Assembly (NCBI GenBank): GCA_949752735.1 | Contig: OX457039.1 | Coordinates: forward strand, 42,252,199 to 42,316,198 | Length of the DNA stretch: 64,000 bases | Direction of reading: 5' to 3' | Origin: Lumbricus terrestris | Lineage: Eukaryota; Annelida; Clitellata; Crassiclitellata; Lumbricidae | In this document: in pieces, positions 12,942-23,104 of the stretch | How positions within the stretch are numbered: position 1 is the stretch's first letter | How the letters are laid out: every line of letters starts with the position of its first letter | Notes under the pieces: model-generated | The model's database searches: none | Told to the model about the DNA's origin: nothing | Seen by the model: only the letters and a program-made list of their open reading frames with translations | Made by a program: the position numbers and the translations under genes

Positions 12942-13167
12942 CAAGGCCGTAGCTAGGGGGTGTTTTGGGTGTTTGAACACCTTTCTAAATGGAAAATGTG
13001 AAAAATAATATAATGCATTTACGAGCACATAATGTAAAAACCATGAAATAAAACCATGAAAATACCCCCCGAAATATGGCAGATGACTAAAAATGGTCAT
13101 CTGTTTTTTAGGAAGGGAAATTGGTGAGGGAAACACCCCCAGAAATCAAATCCTGGCTATGGCCTTG
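12942..13167. mobile_element. hAT-type MITE, 226 bp
   Basis: Inverted ends (CAAGGCCGTAGCTAGG and the complement of CAAGGCCATAGCCAGG) match at 14 of 16 positions and are flanked by a perfect 8-bp duplication ATGTGTAC (12934-12941 and 13168-13175). Confidence 0.85.
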
Positions 13168-13230
13168 ATGTGTACAATAATAGTTATGCATTATATATGT
13201 GTGTACCGTAACTGTATATATATGTGTGTG

Positions 13231-13455
13231 GGGCACGCTGGTGTAGACCGTGCAGTGGGTATGTTCGTCGCCTTGCAGCCGAAGAGTTGCAGGTTCGAAT
13301 CGACCTCAAGTCGCCGCGTAGGGACCTTGGACAAGTCCTTCACTGCAGCAATTGCTCAGCGCCTCGGCGTGAAACTCCGATGCAGTGTACGCGCTGTAGT
13401 CGGGAGCGCCTCTGAGTAGTTAACTTGCTGGTGCGCTATAACAAGTGCACATACA
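13231..13455 (+). mobile_element. tRNA-derived SINE, family A, copy 2
   Basis: The B box is at 13292-13302 with its last base changed, and the A box is broken by a few extra bases. The 3' part GGAGCGCCTCTGAGTAG matches the other copies. Confidence 0.8.
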
Positions 13456-13929
13456 AGCAAATATATGTAAGGCAGTAGCGGTGCCGGAGACTGTTTGAAA
13501 GTGGCAATTTGTGAGCCAAACCACGGACGCCTAGATAAACTGGCTTAATTTTAAATATAGACGTGCGTTTGGAAACTGAGCCAAATACAGGCCTTTATAC
13601 CTATAGGGCGGATAAAATTATGCATAGGCTGATCTAGTGACTAATTTGAAATTTTGGCGCCGGGACGAACGACTGAAATCAGATATTAAACAATTTAAAA
13701 AAACCATTTAACGGTTTTATCACTCTGATCAGTTCCATTCTGTAGATAACCCCAGCTGACCCAGACTTGCAAGGCAAAAAGTGAACGCATCATTAGGGCG
13801 CAAGTCTTAGTACTCAGACAAATATTATCCCTACTCAGTAGGCCTACAGCCCTACACAGTGTGGGTTTTATGTGACAGGCTACAAAGGCCAGAGAGCTAG
13901 AGAGGCAGATTGACACGGACAGACAGGGA

Positions 13930-13936
<7 letters not shown>

Positions 13937-13976
<40 letters not shown>
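13937..13976. repeat. (AT)n microsatellite
   Basis: This is an uninterrupted AT dinucleotide run of about 40 bases. Confidence 0.95.
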
Positions 13977-13980
<4 letters not shown>

Positions 13981-14856
13981 GCAGATAAGTACAGACAAAT
14001 TATAAGCGTCCCTGTTTAAGGGATAGGAGGAAGATAGATGGACAGAGGGGGAGTGGATCGAGTGTGCTGAGAGAGACGGATAGACAGACGAACAAACGGA
14101 CAAAGATAGGCTATACATATGGAGATTTGGTTCAATTACAATTTGAACTCTGTATCAATCTTCCTGCTTTATGCACAAGGTGTAGGCTATATGATCCGTG
14201 CATCATATAATTGGCTATGTTATGATAAATTTTATTTAACGACGCTGTCATTTCGACGATGATTGGTGTGTATTTGGCTCTGTTTCACAATGCAATCAAT
14301 TATACGTTGGAAAATCGTAAGCAGATATCTTTTCATGGCCCCAAGAAAATACACTCCAAAACTTGTTGCAAGTAATAATAATTTACCGGACACCTCCATG
14401 TCCGGTAATGTCTGAAATTTCTGACCGGACAGTTTGCGTAAATACCGGACTGTCCGGTTCATTACCGGACGCCTGGCAACCCTAGACGCCGTCATCTGCC
14501 CATAAATCGACCGTGTATGTGTGTCTGTCTGTCTCTCTGTCTGTCTGTCTCTTAGTCTCTCTGTCTGTTGTCTTCCGTCCATCAGTCACTCGAGATCTGT
14601 TGCTTTCGGCTTTAAGTTTGTTTCTCTTCCTGCCGTCTGCTGATCTTTCCGGCTGAGTGCTGACTCATTGTTTGCCACACAGAGGACAGTTAGGAGACAG
14701 AGACAAAGTTTTACTTTAATTTAGAAACGATCTGACACTAATTAAGGCTTAATCTGTGTAGAACTTAATCTGTGAATGATGCTCTTAACCTAATCTTAAA
14801 TGCTCTATAATTATAGGCCTTAATAGGCCTATAATTATACTTAACAAAACGAAATC

Positions 14857-15845
14857 GGCGAAACTGCACAATCGGGGGTTCCTATTAATAGCTTTTACGT
14901 AACGTTGTTTTTAATTTTGCGTAATATTTTAAATATTTTTACCTTCTTGTTTGACGATCCGCTATTGGTCTTTTCGGTTTTCTTTTCCGGTTGCCTGTCG
15001 TGTTATGATTGGTCGACACTCGCATACCATAGATTACGCATTGTGCTAGCGATGCAACTCTATGTACAAATTAATGAAAATCGTTAATTTTAAAATATTC
15101 AGTCTTGTGTCTAACTGTAGGCGTCGTGAGGGTCGTTTAGGGCTCAGGTTAAGCGGTGAGTCGTTTAGGGCTCAGGTTAGGCGTCGTGAGGGTAGTTTAG
15201 GGCTCAGGTTAGGCGGTGAGTCGTTTAGGGCTCAGGTTAGGCGTCGTGAGGGTCGTTTAGGGCTCAGGTTAGGCAGTGAGTCGTTTAGGGCTCAGGTTAG
15301 GCATCGTGAGGGTCGGTTAGGGATCAGGTTAGGCGTCGTGAGGGTCGGTTAGGGCTCAGGTTAGGCCTCGTGAGCGTCGTTTAGGGCTCAGGTTAGGCGT
15401 CGTGAGGGTCGTTTAGGGCTCAGGTTAAGCGTCGTGAGGGTCGTTTAGGGCTCAGGTTAGGCCTCGTGAGCGTCGTTTAGGGTTCAGGTTAGGCGTCGTG
15501 AGGGTCGTTTAGGGCTCAGGTTAGGCATCGTGAGGGTCGTTTAGGGTTAGTATTAGGGTTAGGGTTGTTACTCGATCCCGATACGCTAGTTATGTCGATA
15601 AGTTCACTCGAAAGATTTAAATTGTTTTCAGTGTTTCCTTCCAAAATGAACATAATGAACAATAATTCATAGTTATAATTCCATAATGAACATTTTATAA
15701 CGATTATATTAAATTGACTAAAACTAATACTAAATGACATCTCTTGGTATATCTACTCCAATATTTCGTTTCCGCTTACGCAAAATTAAAAACACAACGT
15801 TACGCAAAAGCTATTAATAGGAACCCCCGATTGTGCAGTTACGCC
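14857..15845. mobile_element. Long-TIR DNA transposon carrying a TTAGGG-like minisatellite
   Basis: Inverted repeats of about 68-70 bp (14857-14924 and 15776-15845) begin GGCGAAACTGCAC and GGCGTAACTGCAC and are flanked by a perfect 8-bp duplication ACGAAATC (14849-14856 and 15846-15853). The 989-bp element encodes no transposase I can see. Its centre is the minisatellite described separately. The GG start and 8-bp target do not let me assign a superfamily. Confidence 0.88.
15117..15568 (+). repeat. TTAGGG-like minisatellite inside a DNA transposon
   Basis: Each unit of roughly 28-32 bp contains TTTAGGGCTCAGGTTAGGC followed by a GTCGTGAGG-type spacer. The first three rounds form exact 60-bp dimers (15121, 15181, 15241). 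The right edge ends in near-telomeric TTAGGGTTAG repeats at 15540-15566. The 20-residue repeat in the + frame from 15062 is a by-product. Confidence 0.93.
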
Positions 15846-16334
15846 ACGAAATCAGTAAAAGAATAAAACGCACGCTCTGTTTGGCAACTGCTGTTCGTCG
15901 TTATCTAGTAGATAGACTACCATATCTTCGTCGTAGTTCTTCGTTTTTCGTCGTGTTGTCGTGTTTTCGACATCTTCTTTGTCGTCATTGTTGTCATTTT
16001 CTTTGTCGTCCGCAACATTTGACAGAAATGAACCGAATGTTCCGGAAATTGATGGAACAAACGAAAATTACGTCATCAAATTACGTCATTCTGCGATGAT
16101 GTCATATTCTGAGATTATGACATCATGCAATTGAACGACTTAAGCAAAAATCCTAATCGCATTTTGTATTGTAAATTTCAACGTCGTTATTCTGCTTATG
16201 TGTAGGATGCGTAATGTAGCAGTAGCCTATAATACAATTATTATAAACGTTCTTGCATCGATTGAAATTGTAACATATACAATTATTGATTCTGCAGCAT
16301 TTAAATCATGAGCGTAATTTAACCTCACAGTGAA

Positions 16335-16403
16335 AGGCTACTATTATTATTACTACTTCTGCTGCTGCTGCTACTACTACTACTGCTACTGCTACTGCTA
16401 CTG

Positions 16404-16452
<49 letters not shown>

Positions 16453-16552
16453 CACTATACTACTACTACTGCTACTGCTGCTGCCGCTGCTGCTGCTGCT
16501 ATTACTACCCCAGCTGCTACTACTGCTGCTGCTACTACTACTACTACTACTA

Positions 16553-16623
<71 letters not shown>

Positions 16624-16680
16624 TACTACTATACTTCTACTACTATTACTACTACTACTAGTACTACTGCTGCTAATACT
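16335..16680 (+). repeat. (CTA/CTG)n trinucleotide array
   Basis: The array is imperfect CTA with CTG and ATA variants. The open frame across it is low-complexity and not a gene. Confidence 0.95.
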
Positions 16681-18109
16681 ACACACACACGTAAACACGC
16701 ACGCCAAGGCAGGCAGATCCTGACACATGGCCTAATCAGAGCATAATACATAATTATTGTATCCATCAATTCAATATCCAAAGACTGTAGGCCTACGGCG
16801 TGTACGCATACATGAAACAATAATGCATCGATCAGACATGCACTTGCAGACACTTGCAATGAACAGAAGCATATATAATATGGAGACGAGAAACAGGGAG
16901 ACACTGACAAGAGAAAGAGAGAAAGAAAGAGAACGAGACAGACTGAAAGAGGCATAAAAAGAGACATAGAAGACAGAAACACAGAGAGACACAAGTATAG
17001 GCCTACCTAATGAAACGCGTCGGCGCGTATAGGCATACAGGGAAATCAATAATCGTAGAGACAGCTGTGACCCGACTCTGCATCTGCGTTAGTCAGCCTC
17101 ATCCTCCCCTACTCATCCTCCCCATCATCATCATCCTCAATGACATCCTTGTCGTTTGGACACATTTGAGAGAAAGAAGGCTTCGTCTTAGCCAGCGAAG
17201 ACATCTTTCTGTCGTTTTCTGGGTCGTCGACTAAGCCCATACTTCTTCAATCTCATCCTCAGTCCATGCAGTCTCAGCATCTCGCACCGTTCGTCTTGAG
17301 GGTCTGCTTCGAACACTGATGTGAAAAATCGTGCTGTTATTATTTATCGAGGTCTTATATTGCTCATCCGCTGGTAAGTAGCGTACCGGTGCTGACTCAT
17401 GACTGGATAAATTCAATGTTAGAACAACGTTTGCAACACTTCGAAAGTGGTTAAAGCCGGGTCTGTAGAAAACAAATATGTAGGCTTACGATTTGAGAAT
17501 TAACAACTTCCTTCTAGTTACCTTCTCTGACATTTTTCCCTCGCGATTTTGTGTATGTAGGGCATTGTAGGCCCTACGCACATGCGTATTATGTAGCAGT
17601 GGCGTATACCTAGAACTTTTCGTTTGGGGAGGCTTAAGCTTTGAGCATGGCGAGTGCAAGGGCATGAGCTACAGTGGGGTCAGCTTCGGCATATTTTGGG
17701 GCTTATGTACGTATTTGTGTACGTTTGTGGGGATGTGTGTATGTTTGCAGGCATGTTTCTATGACAACTACACATGTTGTGCGGCGTGTGCGCATATGTT
17801 TACACGTGAATGAATGCACGCATATTTGCGTTGGTAACTGTATGCGCGTGTATCTGTGTACCTGAATGTATGTGTTACATGACATTGTATGTGTATATAA
17901 TTATGTGCGTATTCGTGCATGCAAAGGCCTTTGCATGGATACATGTATGCATGGATACATGCATGTATGTGCTATATGTAGGTCAGTAGTCTTTATAAAC
18001 GTGTATGTTTGAATGTACTTGTGTATTGCATATGCGTATAACGAGAGACTTCGTGTAGCTCCTTTACGTGCCTCTTATTCTGTGTATGATAATGATTATC
18101 CTTGTTAAG
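16681..18109. other. Unannotated stretch upstream of the unknown gene
   Basis: I see no supported gene or element. The segment 16900-16990 is purine-rich. 17700-18000 is rich in alternating TGTGCAT-type sequence. A minus-strand peptide near 17231-17290 looks faintly like an integrase-associated helix but is too short to call. Confidence 0.3.
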
Positions 18110-21100
18110 AAGCCATGCCAACGCGATCCGGAACAGCGAAACCAGTCCGACCAATCCTATCTGGAAGTCTTTCCGTCGGTGTCCGAGACCTCACTTCATC
18201 GTCGACTGAATCTGAGAGGAAGCTTCGAAGACACAGCGTCGCAACCGACGACGGATCCAAGGACCCCAAGGGAGATGCGACGGGGACGCTGAAACCAGAT
18301 GGATCACTACGGAAGGTCTCGAGGTATTGTCTACGTTGGCGCCAAAGATGCATTGCTAGTTCACTTATTGTCAGGTCACAAAAGAGTCGTTCACTCACTC
18401 ATTCACTTGCACACTCTATCACTCACTCGTCACTTACTAACTAATTTAATTACTAACGAAATTACTTACTGACTAATTTACTAACTAATTTACTTACTAA
18501 TTAATTTACTTACTAACGAATTTACTTACTAGCGAATTTACTTACTGACTAATTTACTTACTAACTAATTTACTTAATAACTAATTTACTTACTAACTGA
18601 TTTACTTACTAACGAGTTTATTTACTAACTAATTTACTAGCTAATTTACTTACTAACTAATTTGCTTACTAACTAATTTACTTACTAACTAATTTACTTA
18701 CCAACTGATTTACTTACTGAATCTGTTGGTCGCTTGTTCAATTATTCTTTCTCTCATTGATTCATGCTTCAATTAATTCGTTAATTAATTTGTTGATTAG
18801 TTCATTTGTTCATTCATTCATACATTCGTTCATTCATTCATTCATTCATTCATTCAGTCAGTCAGTCAGTCAGTCATTCGTTCATCCGGTCGTTCGTTCG
18901 TTCGTTCATTCATTCATTCATTCGTCCATTCGGTCATTCACACATTCAGTTATTCATTCAGCCGTTCATTAAGTCATTCATTCTTTCAGTCAGTCAGTCA
19001 TTCGTCCATTCAGTTACTCATTCATTCAGTCATTCGTTCATGCGATCATTCATTCATTCATTCATTCATTCATTCACACATTCATTCATTTATTCACACA
19101 TTCAGTCATTCATTCATACATTTATTCATACATTTAGTAATTCATACGTTCAGTCATTCACTGGACATCAATCCCTTGCTTAAAACCGCTAGTATTGTAT
19201 TGTATTGCATTGTATTGTATTTATAAATTTATAAAGCGCCTATCACAGTGCACACCAATCAGAGGCGCTCCCAGTATGTTAGACCAAGAGAGAAAAAATT
19301 AGTCTTGAGACAACGAAAAGAGGCATTAGACCCACCAGTTAATATGGAGGAACGCGTTGAAGGAGGAAGCTGGTTCCACCAGGGCTGTTTTTAAGGAATT
19401 TTTAGAGCTGCACAACCCCTTCTTTCACTTCCCATCCTCCATGGTAAATTACTTCAAATCGAATGACAATGACCTTTTTGCTAGTTTTAACTGCACAGAA
19501 CTTGTGTCAGAAGTGCTTCTACAATTGCACGAATCCATTTAGAATTGCACGCTTTGTGTACAACTGCACGTTAAAAAGCCCTCAGTTCCACAATGCCGGC
19601 CCAATGAGAGCAAAGGCACGCATTTTTGCTAAGGCAGTCCTAGCTCGCGGGACGAAGAGATCATGCCGATCGAAGGAGCGTAGCGGGCGAAGAGAAGTGA
19701 ACGGGGTCGATAGACGGATGAGTTCACATAGGTACATGGGAGCTCGGCCAGTACATGACCGGCAGATTAATGTCAGAACCTTGAGTTGTATCCGAGCAAT
19801 AAGGGGAAGCCAATGAAGATGGTCAAACATAAAAGCAGAGATGTGTGAATAGCGAGGAAACCGGGCTATTAGTCTGGCCGCAGAGTTTAGGACAGACTGA
19901 AGAGGGGAGAGACGAACTTTTGGAAGGGCAACCAATAACGAATTACAATAATCAATTCGGGAACAGACGAAGGATGAACGATTGAAGTAAAGACAGAGGA
20001 GGAGACGGAGCGACTGATTGCCCTAAGCCGCCTGAGATGAAAGTAGGAAGAGCGAGTGAGACTGGCAATGTGTGGAGCAAAGGTAAGCATGCTGTCCAGG
20101 ACTACTTCAAGGTCTCGAACACTTGATTGGAAAGTGTCCTTGCATGATGCATCAGTCAAAATCAGCGGAGATGCCTTATGGTTTTCACATGCTGTTTGAG
20201 GAAATTGAGGGTCTTTGGTCATCTTCGTGTTTCAGATGGTTTCGTGATTTCAAGATGAAGATGGATCCCATCAAGGTCAAGGACCGGATCCGATACTCCA
20301 GGCCATCACTTGATCGACAGGCAAATGTCAACGACGAAGAGGAGGAGGTGAACGGCTTCAGACGACATGGAAAAACGGCCACAATGGGAACTCGGTTGGT
20401 TGACACTTCTAAGTATACGACTCATTCGCTTGCTCGTTCATTCTTTCTTTAGTCTGTCTGTCCTTCATTAGCTCATTCAATTATTCATTCATTCATTCAT
20501 TCATTCTCTTAATTCGTTCGTTCGTTCATCCATCCATTGATTGATTCATTCATTCATTCATTTAATTCATTCATTCGTCCATTCATCCATTCACTCATGC
20601 ACTCATTCATTCATCCGTTCATTCATTCATTCATTTCATTCATTCATCCATTTATTCATTCATTCGTTCGTTCATTCATTCATTCATTCATTCTCCTAAT
20701 TCGTTCGTTTGTTCATCTGTTCACTCATTCCTGCGTTTATTTATCATGGGTTCTGTTCATCCATTCATTTATTCATTCACTCGTATATTATTTTATTCAT
20801 TCGTTTATTCTTTGTTATTCGTTCAGTTGTGCATTACGTGTTATCTATTCATTTATAAATCTTATTCATTCGTTCATTAATTCGTTCACTGGCTTGATGT
20901 CTTTATTACCATTACTGTCATGAACAAATTTCCTAATGTTGTTGTCGTTGCTGTCGTCACTGTATCTATCAATCTTCTACTTCTGCTTGAACTTGTCGTC
21001 TATTTTTGTGTAGAAGATCTGGTAGAAAGCAGCTGGAGAAGCGTTTCAACAGCATGGAGAATCTTCCTGGAACGGAAGTTCTCCGTCCGCAGAACATTCG

Positions 21101-22783
21101 TAAGATGAAGAGCTTTCAGTTCGATGTGAACGACGATGAACTGGAAGCGGATTCAACGCTTCAAGCAGATTTCTTAACGGAACTTACTCAGAGAGGTGCG
21201 TTAATTCGGTAGTTCTTCATGATCTGACAAGAGTTCTCTGGAGTTTTAATATCTCTTTAGCCTACATTTTATTTTTTCGACATGCTATGTAGATAACTCC
21301 GTGACTCTGATGTGACCTGCGGAAGTTGTATACAGACCGCGAAGCCACTGACTTGTTCCTACATTACTTGGTCTCAGTAATTTACCCCCATCATCTCGCC
21401 AAACTACAAATTGTCTTGCCTTTCCTTTCCTACTTTTAACTCAGCTTAAGCCTACCTTGCCTCACATAGTCTTCGTTACTTAACTCAGCTTAAGCCTACC
21501 TTGCCTCATATAGTCTTCGTTCCTTTACTTCAGACTATGTAATAATATATACAGAGACCGATTATTTTTAGATGCAGAAAGTCTTGATGGAATGACGGAA
21601 TCTATTTCGCTGAAGTTGAACGAGAAAGAGAAACTTTTCAATGAAATCCTTCAACCATCGTCACAGAATCAACTCCGTGAATCACAGGTTGTGTGAACAG
21701 TCTTCTCTTGACCACTATAAGCCTATATATACGTCCCTTAACGAACTAGGCGATTTGATCCAGCACAATTTTAGACAGCAACATGTGATGAATGCAACAT
21801 GTGCACGATGACTGCAACATGTGATGACTGCAACATGTGATGACTGCAACATGTGCACGATGACTGCAACATGTGATGACTGCAACATGTGATGACTGCA
21901 ACATGTGAAGTCGTCTTAGCTGGCTTATTCACTGTCGTTCAGTCAAGATAAACACTTTGAAGCACATAGCAGTAGCCTATATCAACCACAACTGCAATCC
22001 GAGCATGTGATTATGATAATGATGATGATGTTGTTGTTATCATATCGTTGCTGCTGCTGATGATGTTGTTGTCATCATGCTGTTTATTATTTATTTCGAA
22101 TATTTTGTTTAGCTCCTCTTCAAGGTAGGCTACTCAGAAGCGCTCCCGGCCCAACAACGGCTAAATAAAGACAGTTTTTAGGCTCTTACGGAACAGAGTG
22201 GAGTGACCTCTGGGAACTAAGAGCAATGTAACAGGGAGGCTATTCCAGGTGGTAAGATCAGCGACAGGGAATGGACGACGCTGTCGGATAGCAGTTCGCG
22301 ATCGGAGAACCATGATAATGGTGATACTGTTGTCATCATGTCGTTGTTGTCGTTGTTGTTGATGATGACGATGATGATGATTGTTGTCATCATGTCGCTG
22401 TTGTTGCTGTTGATGATGATGATGACAACGACGACGACGACAATGATGATGATGATGGGAGGGAGCTCGGTATAGAGTAATGGATAACACGCTGGCCAAG
22501 AGTGCGAGAGGTAGTGAGTTCGAGTCCCCGTTGGGCGGATAGACTCTATGCTTTGTAGACTGCTATTAGCGCCATGTACATTTGTACTGCAGGCTGTCTG
22601 TTCAGTTGGTATAGTTAAGATAATTTTATGTATTCTGTGATCTGAGTTCCTGTAAATTGTCTCAACTGCATAATTGCACACTGTATTGACAGTGTAGCCT
22701 AACCGGTTGCGGTCTATCAACCGGATTGTTGATTAAACTAAAATGATGATGATGATGATGACGACGACGACGATGACGATGAC

Positions 22784-22814
<31 letters not shown>

Positions 22815-22894
22815 GCGATGACGATGATGACGATGATGATGACGATGACGACGACGACGATGACGATGATGATGACGATGATGATGATGATGAC

Positions 22895-22932
<38 letters not shown>

Positions 22933-22978
22933 CGATGATGATGATGACGATTATGACGATGATGATGACGATGACGAT

Positions 22979-23058
<80 letters not shown>

Positions 23059-23062
23059 CGAC

Positions 23063-23104
<42 letters not shown>

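Larger units (their letters stand above)
12841..14485. mobile_element. Candidate inverted-end element (CTAGGGTTGCCAGG ends)
   Basis: CTAGGGTTGCCAGG at 12841 is repeated in inverse at 14472-14485, and ACCGG motifs sit inside both ends. The interval contains the 12942 MITE and a family-A SINE. No adjacent target duplication is clear (GTCAT occurs near both ends but not at the boundary), so two separate termini remain possible. Confidence 0.4.

Noticed and set aside
15540..15570. A chromosome end or telomere
   Set aside because: The TTAGGG-like repeats are few, degenerate and enclosed by the inverted repeats of a transposon.
17231..17416. A possible integrase or transposase scrap on the minus strand
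   Set aside because: About 30 residues with a basic, helix-like pattern are too short and too generic to support a call.
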